Assembly (NCBI RefSeq): GCF_003248355.1
Contig: NZ_QKWY01000002.1
Location: forward strand, 1 to 64,000
Reading direction: 5' to 3'
Source: Streptomyces sp. AC1-42W
Lineage (GTDB): Bacteria; Actinomycetota; Actinomycetes; Streptomycetales; Streptomycetaceae
Length of the DNA: 64,000 nt
Below, piece after piece: positions 1 through 9,041 of this stretch. The position numbers and the translations under genes are program-made. Under the pieces are notes generated by a model, which had not been told where the DNA came from, did not search any database, and was given only the letters and a program-made list of their open reading frames with translations. Position 1 is the first letter of the stretch, and each line of letters starts with the position of its first letter.

Positions 1-1666
1 CGCCACCGTCCCCGCACCCGCGCCGATCGGCACCTCCAGCACGTACGCACTGCCGCTCATGCCCGGCATCTCGTGCGTCTGGAGCACCCGCCGTGCGCGC
101 GGACGATGCCGCTCACGATCGGCACATGCACCGGGTCGCCCCCGGCGAACGGCCCGCGCACCTCGATGCGCACGACGTCACCGCGCTGAGCGGCGGCGAC
201 GACGATGGGAATCCACATAGCCGCCACCCGGCACGAGCCGGGCCTTGCCGGTCGAATCGACACCGGCGACATCCGCCACGAGATGGGCGACGGCGGTCAC
301 CAGACGCCCGGCGTCGACCTCCGCTCGATCGGCGGAGCGTGCACCGCGAACTGCGCGCGGCCGGGCCCGATCAGCTCGACCGCAGCGTCGATACCGGCGG
401 TGACGACCCCGTCGAGCAGCACCCGCGACTTGATCAGCTCTTCCGCGCCGCTGTCGAGGCGCTGGTAGCCGAGAACGTTGTCGATGAGCGTCGTCATGCG
501 CGCATAACCGGCGGCCAGGTGGTGAAGGATCTGGTTCGCCTCGGGCCACAGCTGGCCGGCGGGGTCGGCGGCGAGCGCCGACAGTTCGCCGCGCAGTTCC
601 TCCAGGGGCCCGCGCAGCGACTCGCCGAGCACGGCGGTGAGCTGGGCGTGCCGGGCGGTGAGGTCCGTCAGCCGCTCGGTCTGCTTCTCCAGCTCGGAGG
701 CGTAACGCTCGGTGCGGTCGGCCAGCTCGGCGGCGTGCGCCTCCTTGAGGGCGGCGGTCTCGGCGGCGTGCCGTTCGGTGAGCTCGGCGACGGCGGCGGT
801 GTGGTTCGCGGTCAGCTCGGCGATCTCGTCCTTGCGCCGCTTGTCCAGCTCCTCGTAGGGGCGACGGTCGGTGAACGTCATTACGGCGCCGACGAGCTGG
901 TCACCGTCGCGGACGGGCGCGGTGGTCAGGTCGACCGGCACCTGTTCCCCGCTCTTGGCCCACAAAACCTGGCCGCGCACCCGATGCTTGCGCCCCGACT
1001 TGAGCGTGTCGGCGAGCGGCGACTCCTCGTACGGGAAGGGCTCGCCCTCCGCGCGCGAGTGCAGGATCAGCGGGTGCAGCTCCTTGCCGCCGAGATCGCT
1101 GGCCCGGAAGCCGAGGATCTGCGCGCGGCGGGGTTGACGAGGACGACGCGGCCGTCCGTGTCCGTGCCGACGACACCCTCGGCCGCGGCCCGCAGGATCA
1201 TCTCGGTCTGGCGCTGCGAGCGGGCCAGCTCGGCCTCGGTGTCCACGGTGCCCGAGAGGCGCACGACGAGCATCAGCAGCTCGTCGCCCGTATAGCCGCC
1301 ACCGCCGCCGTACGAGCCCTGGACGTCCTTGTACGCCGCCTGCCCGTCCTCCAGGCTGGCGCTCGTCACCTCGACGGGTACTCGTGGCCGTCGGTGCGCC
1401 GCGCGACCATGCGCGTGGGCTTGGTACGGCCGCGCTCGTCCGCAGCCTCCGGCCTGCGCATCGACCCGGGATCAGCTTGGAGTCGAACTCCGGCAGCAGA
1501 TCGAGCAGCCCGCGACCGACGAGCGCGGTGCCCGGCGTCTCGAACATCTCGAGGCGATGGTGTTGGCGTTGACGACCGTACCGTTGCAGTTGACGAGCAG
1601 GAGCCCGTCCGGAAGGGCATCGATATGGCTGCGAGGCGAGCAGCGCTCGGATGGCCTGCTGCTCAC
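1..1666 (-). pseudogene. PAS-domain sensor protein (hybrid-kinase-like), partial, frame broken
   Basis: A long signal-sensing protein runs leftwards off the window edge from a GTG at 1664-1666. Pieces in different frames reconstruct a PAS sensor: an N-terminal DALPDGLLLVNCNGTVVNAN, then PEFDSKLIPG, a second PAS with AAEGVVGTDTDGRVVLVNPA, then ASDLGGKELHPL and a charged, probably coiled-coil stretch (about 480-850), then a degenerate kinase-like module with TLIDNVLGYQRLD. At least five frame changes are needed between 1 and 1666. The same protein architecture is common in Streptomyces as an intact gene, so the breaks look like single-base sequence errors. The C-terminus lies outside the window. 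Role inferred: cytoplasmic signal transduction; the ligand cannot be read from sequence. Confidence 0.7.
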
Positions 1667-1875
1667 GACGACGGTTCCTCCCTGATTACTGCACTTGCCG
1701 ACAGCGGCCCATCTTGCCCCTCGGGCCCCGGGCTGTCACTGAAGGAGTCTAAAGGCAGGGGCGGGCGCGGGACTGCGGATGAGGGGAGCTCTCACCAAGG
1801 TGTGATGCACGGCTTGTACGGCTCCGACCCTCGTCGAACCCGTGCGGACCGGCCGCCGGGTCCGGGACGGTCACC

Positions 1876-2312
1876 TCACGTTCGGCAGAACCGGGCGGCG
1901 CCGTTCCATCGGGCGATCTCGCACCCGTTGGTCCGCGCGAACCGGGCGTCGATGCGGTGCCCGTGCCAGGTGCCGGTGACACGGGCGGTGCTTCCCCGCG
2001 TACTGCTGCGTACACATCGCGTTGCGGGAACGGGGCGAACGGGTTCCTGCCCTGCAGCCTCAGCTGCTCCAGCCGCTCGCAGGCCTGCGCCGCGGCCGGG
2101 TGGCTCCCGCCGGGCCGCACTCCAGCTCGTACGTCCCGTCCGCTTCGGGTTCCGGAGCCGGCCACGACCACGGTGAGCCGGGTGTCGTCGCCGGGGCCCT
2201 GCAGCAGCGGCAGCGACAGAGGCAGCGGCAGCGGCCCGCCGGGAGGCGGCGGGCGCGGCGGCGGACAGCGCGGCGAGGGACGCGACAGCGGTGAGGCGAG
2301 ACGGCGCATCAT
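1876..2312 (-). pseudogene. Secreted subtilisin-inhibitor-like (SSI family) protein, frame broken
   Basis: Start ATG at 2310-2312 is preceded by AGGAG about 8 bases upstream; the reconstructed stop is TGA at 1876-1878. After MMRRLA, a frame change gives a hydrophobic Ala-rich export signal (LTAVASLAALSAAAPAAS). Then come TRLTVVVAGSG, SHPAAAQACERLEQ, the reactive-site-like MCTQQY and a tail with TARVTGTWHGHRID and TNGCEIARWNG. These pieces and the paired cysteines match the SSI family of secreted serine-protease inhibitors, and the total (~145 codons) is the normal precursor length. At least three frame changes interrupt it, like its neighbours, so a working gene with sequencing indels is more likely than decay. 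Confidence 0.7.
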
Positions 2313-2507
2313 TTGCGGACTCCTGTGGCGCTGAACCTGCGGGGGCGCGCCCGCCATGCCTAACGCGCCACTCGGCCCGGCGTTGCGCGCGGCAAACCGC
2401 TTTGCCCTCGCGGCCGACTCCCTAGTACCGTAGGCCGCGATTGGTGGCACAGCGTGTTGCTGTGTTCATCATCTGCATGCACCACTCGCGCTCGCGCGGA
2501 TGTGCGC

Positions 2508-2599
2508 TGAGGCGTCGCCTAGTCCGGTCTATGGCGCCGCACTGCTAATGCGGTTTCGGGGTAACCCCTGATCGAGGGTTCATAATCCCTCCGCCTCCG
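2508..2599 (+). tRNA. tRNA-Ser (anticodon GCU)
   Basis: Class II tRNA with a long variable arm. The anticodon stem-loop is CCGCA-CTGCTAA-TGCGG with anticodon GCT, the T-stem is GAGGG/CCCTC and the 3' acceptor strand is CGCCTCC. Two oddities fit the indel-rich left edge. Base 1 is T where G would pair, and the T-loop has eight bases (TTCATAAT) instead of seven. No CCA is encoded. Confidence 0.85.
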
Positions 2600-2609
2600 C
2601 ACCACCACC

Positions 2610-2637
2610 GAAGCCCCGTCCCCCAGGACCGGGCTTC
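2610..2637 (+). terminator. Terminator hairpin after tRNA-Ser
   Basis: GAAGCCC (2610-2616) pairs with GGGCTTC (2631-2637), with further pairing of GTCC and GGAC inside. It lies 10 bases after the tRNA-Ser 3' end. Confidence 0.6.
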
Positions 2638-2759
2638 GCCGTTCCCGGCATCTGCCCAGCTCAGGCAGGGTCCGGACAATGGATTTCGCGTCCGGCGCAG
2701 GTCATGTAATGTTGTTCTCGCAACGCCGACAGGGCAGAAAAAAAGCCCCGAAAGCACAA

Positions 2760-2830
2760 GCACTCGTAGCTTAACGGATAGAGCATCTGACTACGGATCA
2801 GAAGTTGCAGTTCGAATCCTGCCGAGTGCA
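2760..2830 (+). tRNA. tRNA-Arg (anticodon ACG), AICE integration target
   Basis: Cloverleaf with acceptor strands GCACTCG/CGAGTGC and anticodon loop CTACGGA (anticodon ACG). Its 3' half is repeated at 16766-16825, so it is the attachment gene of the AICE. The copy here lacks two G residues found in the repeat (GAAGTTGCAG here, GAAGGTTGCAGG there). As written, the T-stem is GCAG/CCTGC and cannot pair fully. The right-hand copy shows the proper GCAGG/CCTGC stem, so the deletions are probably sequence errors. Confidence 0.88.
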
Positions 2831-2845
2831 CAGCAGCCAGAGGCC
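2791..2845 (+). repeat. attL: direct repeat of the tRNA-Arg 3' end
   Basis: Begins CTACGGATCAGAAG and continues through CGAATCCTGCCGAGTGCA to CAGAGGCCC. It matches 16766-16825 apart from three missing G residues. The core covers the anticodon loop to just past the tRNA end, typical of AICE att sites that restore the tRNA on integration. Confidence 0.88.
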
Positions 2846-2878
2846 CTGTGAGTGATCCACAGGGCCTCTGGCTTTTGT
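2836..2878 (+). terminator. Rho-independent terminator of tRNA-Arg, supplied by the element
   Basis: A 15-bp perfect stem, GCCAGAGGCCCTGTG (2836-2850) with CACAGGGCCTCTGGC (2858-2872), is followed by TTTTGT. Its 5' arm overlaps the att repeat, while its 3' arm lies inside the AICE. The element therefore brings a replacement terminator for the tRNA it interrupts. Confidence 0.75.
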
Positions 2879-2917
2879 CTTGACGCAGTGTTTGACGGCA
2901 ACCGCTTCGGGAGCCGA

Positions 2918-4191
2918 TCAGACGGCTACGAGGGCACCGGCCGCGCCGTCGTCATCGTCCGGCCCGTTGCCGTCACCCCTCAGCGCGTCCCCGACGCGGT
3001 CGAAGCGGAGCGCTGGGAGTCAGCCGCACGAAGGTGTAGATGTCCATGGTCACGCGGATCGAGCTGTGGCCCAGAACCTCCATGATCATGCGGGCGTCGG
3101 CGCCTGTTCGTGGAGCAGGGACGCGCACGTGTGACGCAGGTCGTGGAAGCGGACCTTACGGACGCCGGCGCGGACGGACAGGGCCTCGAAGGACCGGTTC
3201 AGGTTGCGCGGCTCGATGGGAGTCCCGTTCTTCGTCGTGAAGACGAGCCCTTCCCCGTTCCCTTCCAGTTGTGGCCGCGCCTTCTGGTCGGCGATCTGCT
3301 GGACGCGCTGGGCACGGAGCGCGGTCACGCATTCGGCCGCAGTGCCACGCGCCGGGCCGAGCGCTGCGTCTTCGGCGCGACGATCAGCAGCTCGCCGCCC
3401 ACACGCTGAAGAGCCTGCCGGACGGTCAGAACCCCGTCGAGAAGATCCACGTCCGACCAGCGCAGCCCCAGCAGCTCACCCCGCCGGAGCCCGATACGGA
3501 CCGCCAGCTCGTACGCGGCCAGAGCCGGTTGTCCCGGGCCGCCGTCAGGAGCCGACGCCCTTCCGCAGCGGTGAGCGGTTCGATCTCGCGTTTGGTACCC
3601 ATGCTCAGCTCCACGTTCCGGGCCACGTTGCGGGGCAGCTCGTCCTCCCGTACGGCGTGCTGGAGAGCCGCACGCAGGATCACCAGCAGGAAGCGGACGT
3701 CCGGTCCGAGGGGAGCTTCTTGCAGCACTTGCCGAGGGCGCAGCAGCGCCGCTTGTGCTCCGGCCGCTTCTTGTCCTTCCCCTGAGCGCAGCACTGGCAG
3801 GTCGCCGCCGTCTTCATGAGGAAGGCCCGGATGTCACGGGCGGTGAGCCGGACCAGCTTCTTCTTGCCGAACTCCGGGGTGACGTAGTTCCGGACGAGGG
3901 ATTCGTAGTTGACGTAGGTCGTCGGGCGCACCTTGGTCTTGGCGACGCTCGCCAGCCAGTACGCCAGTACTCGGCGATCGTCATCTTGTTGGTGGCCACC
4001 GGAAGGCCGCTGAGCGAGTCGGCCTTGAGCTTGGTCAGCTTCTCGTGCGCCTCGTCCCAGGTCTTGCCGTAGACGCTGCGCCGCTTGTGCGTGCCGTCCG
4101 TCGTCAGGACGTACGCGCTGCCCTCCCAACGGCCGTCCTTGCGCGGGTAGATGGTGCCCTCGTTGTTGGCGTTCTTCTTCGGCTTGGCCAT
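2918..4191 (-). pseudogene. int: Tyrosine recombinase (AICE integrase), frame broken
   Basis: Catalyses site-specific recombination between the element and tRNA-Arg. Start ATG at 4189-4191 gives MAKPKKNANNEGTIYPRKDG, an arm-binding AP2-like N-terminus. A core-binding domain follows with TTYVNYESLVRNYVTPEFGK. The catalytic domain shows VRIGLRRGELLGLRW (the Arg-I region), FHDLRHTCASLL (the HxxR box) and LGHSSIRVTMDIYTFV with the nucleophilic Tyr. The stop is reconstructed at 2918-2920. At least five frame changes are required, several consistent with single missing G or C residues (for example in the last 100 bases). About 420 residues is normal for this family. The gene ends close to attL and its start abuts xis (TGATG overlap), as in pSAM2-type elements. 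A functional gene with sequence errors is the likeliest reading. Confidence 0.85.
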
Positions 4192-4373
4192 CAGGCGGCT
4201 TCCTGTTCGGTGCGGAGGGATACGTAGGCGGCAAGCGCGGCTTCGCTGATGCGGCGGCAGCGGCCGATCTTGAAGGAGGCGAGTTCGCGCGAGCGGATCA
4301 GGTCGTGGACCTTCCAGCGGCTGATGCCGAGACGCTCGGCGACCTGGTCCACGGTGAGTACGGCGGTCGTCAT
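4191..4373 (-). CDS. xis: Excisionase (MerR-like helix-turn-helix)
   Basis: Sixty residues starting at ATG 4371-4373. The protein is one helix-turn-helix of the excisionase/AlpA type: LTVDQVAERLGISRWKVHDL, then IRSRELASFKIGRCRRIS, where the wing carries basic residues. It binds the att region and biases the integrase towards excision. The stop codon overlaps the int start, so the two are translationally coupled. A longer upstream reading to 4568 is rejected because it enters the rep gene in a non-coding frame. Confidence 0.85.
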   Translation of the reverse strand: MTTAVLTVDQVAERLGISRWKVHDLIRSRELASFKIGRCRRISEAALAAYVSLRTEQEAA

Positions 4374-4411
4374 GCAGGCACCAGCCTTCGTGCTTGAGGC
4401 GTGCGGTGTGG

Positions 4412-5814
4412 CTATGTCGTGGCGGACATGGCGGCGAGGAGTTCTTCGCCGGGGCGGTAGCCGCTGGCGAGGTAGGTCCAGGAGGAGGTGGTGACGAGGG
4501 TGGTCTCGTCGGTGGCGGGTGGCCGGCGCGGGTGCGGGCGGCTTCGGCCTGGGCGAGGCGCCAGTCACGGCGTACGTCGCGCAGGGCGCCGAGGGTGGTG
4601 GAGTAGGCGCGGGACTTGCTGGAGAAGTGGCCGCGGAAGCCGAGCATGTGGGCCCACTTCCAGAGCTTGAGGTGGGCGAACTCCGGCAGGCCGCCGAGGT
4701 CCCAGGCGGTGCGGATCATCTGCCGTACGTGCTGCTGGATGGGCAGGGCCTTGATGGGTTCGGCTGTCCGGTGCCGTCGCAGTCGGCGCACACGTCGTGG
4801 AAGTCGTCGGGCCGCGCAGGTGGCCGCGTCCGGCGCAGGTGCGCACATGAGGGTGCGGTCCACGGTGCCGGTGCCTTCGGCGTTCTTGGTGGCGTACTTG
4901 GCGACGTATCCGGCTACGGCGGCGTCGGTGAGTTCGCCGTCGCCCAGGGCGGTGATGGGGTCGACCTTGTACCGGCGGCCCCAGGCGATGACGCGTTCGC
5001 CGATGGCGTCGGAGGCGATGGTGAGCCGGGCGCGTTCGACGGCCAGGCCCACGGCGGCGCTCAGGGCGTCGAAGGTGGCCCAGGGCGGGGGCGGCTGGTG
5101 TGGCCGTCGGGGCCGTCGAAGCGGATGACGGCGTGGAAGTGGACCAGGCCGCGCTTCTGGTACTCGGCGACCTTGGCGAAGGAGACCCGCAGGGCCGAGT
5201 TCAGGCCTTCTGCGTCGTGCCGAGGTGTTCGGCCAGGGCGCGGCGCAGGTAGGTGGTGAAGCGTGCCCAGAGCTGTCCGGCGTGGGCGTTCCAGAGCACG
5301 GCGCCGGTGTAGTCGTAGGTGGCCGGGTTCAGTGGGGTGCCGAGTTCGGGGGCGTCTTCGGCGTGGGTGTCGCCGCAGGCGCAGGGGCGGGTCTGTCCTG
5401 CGTTGGTGGTGGGCGGTTGTGGACGGGGCCGAAGGAGGGGCGGTGAGGGTGACGAAGGCGCGGGGTGGTCGCGGACGGTTTCGGCGACGTTCTTGCCGCC
5501 GGACAGTCCGGCCTTGATCAGGTGGTAGGTGTCGGCGGCGTAGAGGCGGGAGCAGGCGGGCAGCGGGAAGTACGGCGGTTGCCGCAGGTGGTCAGCAGGC
5601 GTCCGGAGGGTTCGTCTTCGGAACGGTAGGAGCGGACCACTTCCTTGGTGGCCGTGTCGGTTGTGACGGTGAAGCCGTGGAGGTTGATGGGGCTGGTGCA
5701 GCCGCGCAGGTCGCGGATCTGCTGCTGTACGCGGTCGAAGTCGTGGGTGTTGGCCAGCTCGATCAGGTCCCGCAGGCCGGGGCTGATGACGTGGCGCAGG
5801 TCGAGGGTGCGCAT
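4412..5814 (-). pseudogene. rep: Replication initiator protein (RepSA-like), frame broken
   Basis: Starts at ATG 5812-5814 (MRTLDLRHVISPGLRDLIE) and ends TAG at 4412-4414 after GYRPGEELLAAMSATT. Recognisable blocks, in several frames, are SPINLHGFTVTTDTATKEV, NSALRVSFAKVAEYQKRGLV, VHFHAVIRFDGPDGH (an HUH-like metal-binding block), DGELTDAAVAGYVAKYATK and SKSRAYSTTLGALRDVRRDW. These match the rolling-circle-type initiators of pSAM2-like AICEs. The reconstructed length of about 467 residues is normal. At least four frame changes occur, in line with the error-rich left edge. It would let the excised circle replicate. Confidence 0.82.
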
Positions 5815-5959
5815 GAGTGGCGGGGTCTCCCTTCTGGCGCGAGGTGGACCTGCGGGCAGCAGTGATCAGCGCTCGGGCTGCTGCCCGCAGGCATGACGGG
5901 TCGGCCCAGGGCCGGGCGAGGGCGGGGTGGTGCCGGGAAGGCCGGCGGAGGGTGCGGAG

Positions 5960-6736
5960 CTACAGGGCGGTGTAGAGGGCGGTGGCCATAGGCAGGCCGA
6001 TGCCGAGTCGCCTCTTGAGCTGGGCCGCCGTGATGGGTTCGCCGTGCTCGGCGTGGTGGGACGCGGCGATGGAACGTGCTTCGGCGAGTAGCGGTTCAGG
6101 CACGTTGACCGCAGGAGCCGCCGCGACGGGCGCAGGCGCGACGGGGGCCGGCGCGACGGGGGCCGGGGTGGTGACCGGCAGCACGACGGGGGCAGGGTCC
6201 GGCGCCACAAGCGGGGTGGGCGACGGGTCGGGTTCCGTCTCGGCCAAGGCCGGCGCAGGTGCGAAGGCCGGTTCCGCGTCGCCGACGGGAGCCGGGGCGG
6301 TCACCGGAGCCGGGGCCGGGGACATGGCCGGTGCGGTGACGGCGTGGAAGTGGCGCAGCAGCGCGGGGCCGACGGCACCCCAGCCGAGGAGGAGCAGCGG
6401 GGCCACGGCATCGACGCAGGCGCGGCCGTAGTGCCCGGCGATCACGGGTTCGGCGATGTTGAGGGCGAGGGTGAAGAAGCCGGAGGTGTGCATCAGCCTG
6501 TTCGCGCCCTTGAGGTCTTCGGCGGCCACGCCGTGCAGGGACAGGTACCGCAGGGCGACCAGGAGGCCGAGGACGGACAGGTCCACCATCGGCGCGATCA
6601 GGGGCGCGACCGGGTCGGGGACGCCCAGACGCAGGGCCAGGCTCCAGACGTTGCCGAAGGAGAAAACGAAGGCCAGCAGGGCGATGACCGCCATGACCAC
6701 GGTCACGGTGCGCTGAGTGATCCGGTCTTCTGACAT
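5960..6736 (-). CDS. DUF2637 membrane protein, probable spread (Spd) protein
   Basis: 258 residues from ATG 6734-6736, chosen because AAGGAGGTG lies about 11 bases upstream; an in-frame GTG four codons earlier overlaps that site. The N-terminal half has four hydrophobic segments: VVMAVIALLAFVFSF, PLIAPMVDLSVLGLLVAL, HTSGFFTLALNIAEPVI and CVDAVAPLLLLGWGAVGPAL. These fit the DUF2637 family of Streptomyces plasmids and AICEs, which are associated with intramycelial spreading. A Pro/Ala-rich linker of about 80 residues (including three APVAPAPV-like repeats) leads to a C-terminal helix-turn-helix-like domain (EPITAAQLKRRLGIGLPMAT). The linker and DNA-binding-like tail suggest a membrane anchor that contacts element DNA. 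This is the first gene from the left that is free of frame breaks. Confidence 0.75.
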   Translation of the reverse strand: MSEDRITQRTVTVVMAVIALLAFVFSFGNVWSLALRLGVPDPVAPLIAPMVDLSVLGLLVALRYLSLHGVAAEDLKGANRLMHTSGFFTLALNIAEPVIAGHYGRACVDAVAPLLLLGWGAVGPALLRHFHAVTAPAMSPAPAPVTAPAPVGDAEPAFAPAPALAETEPDPSPTPLVAPDPAPVVLPVTTPAPVAPAPVAPAPVAAAPAVNVPEPLLAEARSIAASHHAEHGEPITAAQLKRRLGIGLPMATALYTAL

Positions 6737-6778
6737 GAGGCAATTCACCTCCTTCCAGGGGGTGTTGGGGTCGTGGGG

Positions 6779-6952
6779 TCAGACCTTGGGGGTGAGGCCG
6801 GCCCGGCGGGCGACGTTCGGGCCGAGGTAGGTCTGAAGGACCTGGCGTTCGTGGGCGTTGGCGACGCGGTAGGCGGCGATGCCGATCCGCTCGGCGCGGT
6901 CGAGGTCCCCGGCGGTGATGGCCTTGCGCATGTGTCGGATGTAGATCCGCAT
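6779..6952 (-). CDS. Small AICE protein, 57 residues
   Basis: Starts at ATG 6950-6952 (MRIYIRHMRKAITAGDLDRA) and ends TGA at 6779-6781 after GPNVARRAGLTPKV. It fills the gap between tra and the DUF2637 gene in the same direction with only 12 bases after the tra stop, so it belongs to the transfer operon. The composition (amphipathic, Ala/Arg-rich, with acidic breaks) and third-position G/C bias look coding, whereas the overlapping longer frame is Pro/Ser/Thr-rich and looks like a shadow. No domain is recognised. Confidence 0.6.
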   Translation of the reverse strand: MRIYIRHMRKAITAGDLDRAERIGIAAYRVANAHERQVLQTYLGPNVARRAGLTPKV

Positions 6953-6964
6953 CGAGGGCGCATG

Positions 6965-8386
6965 TCAGGCTGCCTGCGCCGGGGGCTCGGGGTCCTCCTT
7001 GGTGAGGTCCACGACCGTCCATCCGGTCAGGCCCTCCAGGAGCCGGGCCGGGTGGCGCACGAGGTGGGTGGTCCGCTCGGCGACACGGGCGGCGTCCTCG
7101 TCGGCGACGTAGGGGGTGCGGATGCGGACGAAGCCGGGACGGCCGTGCTGGGACATGACCGCCACGCCGACGTAGGCGGGATCCTGAAGGTTGACCGGGC
7201 TGGCGTCGGGCCACTCGCGGATGTCGTCGCCGAGCGCGGCGACGGCGGCGTCGGCGGTCTTCTGCGCGAAGGACAGCCCGACCGGGCACACGTCGCGGAT
7301 GAAGGTGGGGATCGCGTCTCCGGTGGTCTTCTGCGTGGTCAGGAAGGTCAGGAAGCCGACCGAGCGGCCCTTTTTCACCAGGTCCTCCACCAGGCGGGCG
7401 TTCTCCGCCGCGAGCGCGGCCAGCTTCTTGGTGGCCGGGTCGGAGCCCTTGTAGTCGCGGAAGTAGGTGTGGGCCTCGTCGATGACGATGACGATGAGCG
7501 GCCAGTCCTCCGAGGGGCCGACGTGCCACATGTTCTTCACGCCCAGCACGCGGCGGATGGACGCGGAACGGGCGCGGCGCAGCTGCACCAGTTCCTTCAG
7601 CTTCTTGTTCGCCTCCTCCAAGTCGTCACCGCAGAACTCGAACGCCCGCTGCACGAGGTCGGCGTAGTCGCCCTCGTAGGCGTGGGAGACCTTGCCGTCG
7701 AAGAAGACGAACTGGATGGCCGGCGAAGGTGCCCAGTCACACACGAGCCGGTTCACGCACGAGGTCTTCCCGAATCCCGGCAGGCCGCCCATGGCCACCC
7801 CAGGGACCTCCTTCAGGGGCACGACCACGGGCAGGCCGTACTCGTCCACCCCCAGCTCCCACACCGCGCACTCCTCCGGCACGCGGCCGGTGGGCGCATG
7901 AACGGTCGGCACGATCAGCGGATCCACCCGCACCCCGCGCAACGTCACCTGCCCCGGCTTCTCCCCTGGCAACACGGACACGCGGGCCATACGCCAGGCG
8001 TCCGCCAGATAGGGAGCGGCCTTCTGGAACTCCGCCAGACCCACCTTCGGCAGGCAGGTCGCCTCCGCCATCACCCCGAAGGCGTCCGGGGTGACCTTCA
8101 GGGCCGGGACCAGGACTCGGGGCTTGGGTTCCTTGCCGTCCGCGGCCGCGAGCGAGGCCAGGGCGGTCGGCATCTTGTCCGTGACCGACAGCCCGCACAT
8201 TCGCGCCAGCCGCTTCCAGCCCCAGCGGATCCGAATCGCCTGCCGGATGGACCGCCGGGTCATGGCATCGGCCCGCAGGTAGCGCACCACCCACCACACC
8301 GACCAGCCGCCCAGTACGGCCAGAGCCACGCCGACGACCAGGAGGCCATAGCCGAAGGCCCCTCCGGTCGGGTCGTTGTCCTTCAT
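6965..8386 (-). CDS. tra: FtsK/SpoIIIE-type DNA translocase (Tra)
   Basis: 473 residues. One membrane segment near the N-terminus (GLLVVGVALAVLGGWSVWWV, residues ~14-33) anchors the protein. The motor domain has Walker A GLPGFGKTS (~residue 200) and Walker B LIVIVIDEAH (~300), then a sensor-like FLTFLTTQKTT. The C-terminus carries an acidic/basic tail ending EPPAQAA. In AICEs this single hexameric ATPase moves double-stranded element DNA from donor to recipient mycelium and replaces a full conjugation apparatus. It is the second-last gene of the minus-strand run that starts at 8948. Overlap with the upstream 69-residue gene (ATG inside the previous stop region, 8383-8386) indicates coupled translation. 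Transcription is probably repressed by the divergent GntR protein, as with KorSA in pSAM2. Confidence 0.92.
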   Translation of the reverse strand: MKDNDPTGGAFGYGLLVVGVALAVLGGWSVWWVVRYLRADAMTRRSIRQAIRIRWGWKRLARMCGLSVTDKMPTALASLAAADGKEPKPRVLVPALKVTPDAFGVMAEATCLPKVGLAEFQKAAPYLADAWRMARVSVLPGEKPGQVTLRGVRVDPLIVPTVHAPTGRVPEECAVWELGVDEYGLPVVVPLKEVPGVAMGGLPGFGKTSCVNRLVCDWAPSPAIQFVFFDGKVSHAYEGDYADLVQRAFEFCGDDLEEANKKLKELVQLRRARSASIRRVLGVKNMWHVGPSEDWPLIVIVIDEAHTYFRDYKGSDPATKKLAALAAENARLVEDLVKKGRSVGFLTFLTTQKTTGDAIPTFIRDVCPVGLSFAQKTADAAVAALGDDIREWPDASPVNLQDPAYVGVAVMSQHGRPGFVRIRTPYVADEDAARVAERTTHLVRHPARLLEGLTGWTVVDLTKEDPEPPAQAA

Positions 8387-8592
8387 GTGTTGCTCTCCTG
8401 AGAGTTGTAGACGAAGGCCACCAGGGCCGTTTCGAGGGCGGCCCGGTCCTGGGCCGTCAGGCGGGGAAGGCCGTAGCCGACGAGCACACCGGCCACCGAG
8501 CTGATGAGGGAGTCACCGAGCCGGGCATCCGGCCCGGCGTGAGGCAGCGGGTAGCTGCACTCGACGCCGGGCCGGAAAGCAGTGCGGCTCAC
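8383..8592 (-). CDS. Small conserved AICE protein, 69 residues
   Basis: Starts MSRTAFRPGVECSYPLPHAG and ends AFVYNSQESNT. It overlaps the gene before it (8589-8592) and tra after it (8383-8386) by four bases each, so it is part of a tight translationally coupled operon. It has no membrane segment; a helical stretch (LTAQDRAALETALVAFVYN) is visible. The function is unknown. Position directly before tra suggests an accessory role in transfer, which is inference only. Confidence 0.7.
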   Translation of the reverse strand: MSRTAFRPGVECSYPLPHAGPDARLGDSLISSVAGVLVGYGLPRLTAQDRAALETALVAFVYNSQESNT

Positions 8593-8948
8593 GCCGCCTC
8601 AGCGGCCGAAGCCGGACCGCCGACCAGGTCCAGGCGCTCCGCGCGGTAGGCGATGCCGTCCGAGAGCGAGCCGTTGAAGATCCGGGCCCACGGGGTGGCG
8701 AACAGCTCCACAGGCATGACCGGCACACCCGGCTTCAGCCCGTTGGGCAGACCGGTCTCCGGAACGGTGATCTTCATAGCCTCCGCACGCTCCTCCTCCA
8801 TGAAGAAGAGGGTGATCGTGAACAGCTTCGCGCCGGTCTCACGGTCCACCGCGAACTGGGTCTTCTCGGCGTCCGCGTACTTCGGAACCGCCAGGTTGCC
8901 GGCCACGAACGACGAGGACGGGAGCAGGCCAACACGGATACGAGCCAT
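8589..8948 (-). CDS. Conserved AICE protein of unknown function, 119 residues
   Basis: First gene of the minus-strand transfer operon, starting MARIRVGLLPSSSFVAGNLA. It is predicted soluble and beta-rich (KLFTITLFFMEEERAEAMKI, VPVMPVELFATPWARIF). No recognised domain. Proteins of this size and place occur commonly just before tra in Streptomyces AICEs. It faces the GntR gene across a 186-bp divergent region holding a palindrome at 9022-9041, so its promoter is the probable repressor target. Confidence 0.7.
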   Translation of the reverse strand: MARIRVGLLPSSSFVAGNLAVPKYADAEKTQFAVDRETGAKLFTITLFFMEEERAEAMKITVPETGLPNGLKPGVPVMPVELFATPWARIFNGSLSDGIAYRAERLDLVGGPASAAEAA

Positions 8949-9021
8949 GGGTGTTACGTCCCTTCGGTAGTGCTTCGCCGGGGTGGCGAAGCGAGATCAA
9001 CAGTGCACTACCCGCCATCAG

Positions 9022-9041
9022 TGCGTCAAGCGCTTAGCGCA
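9022..9041. promoter_or_regulatory. Imperfect palindrome between the tra operon and the GntR gene
   Basis: TGCGTCAAGCGCTTAGCGCA reads as two 10-base halves with 8 of 10 positions complementary. It sits in the middle of the divergent intergenic region. GntR repressors bind such short inverted repeats, so this is a candidate operator for autoregulation and for tra repression. Confidence 0.45.

Noticed and set aside
4191..4568. Long version of the excisionase starting at 4568
   Set aside because: The upstream part overlaps the rep C-terminus and is Pro/Arg-rich shadow sequence. The helix-turn-helix begins at the ATG at 4371-4373.
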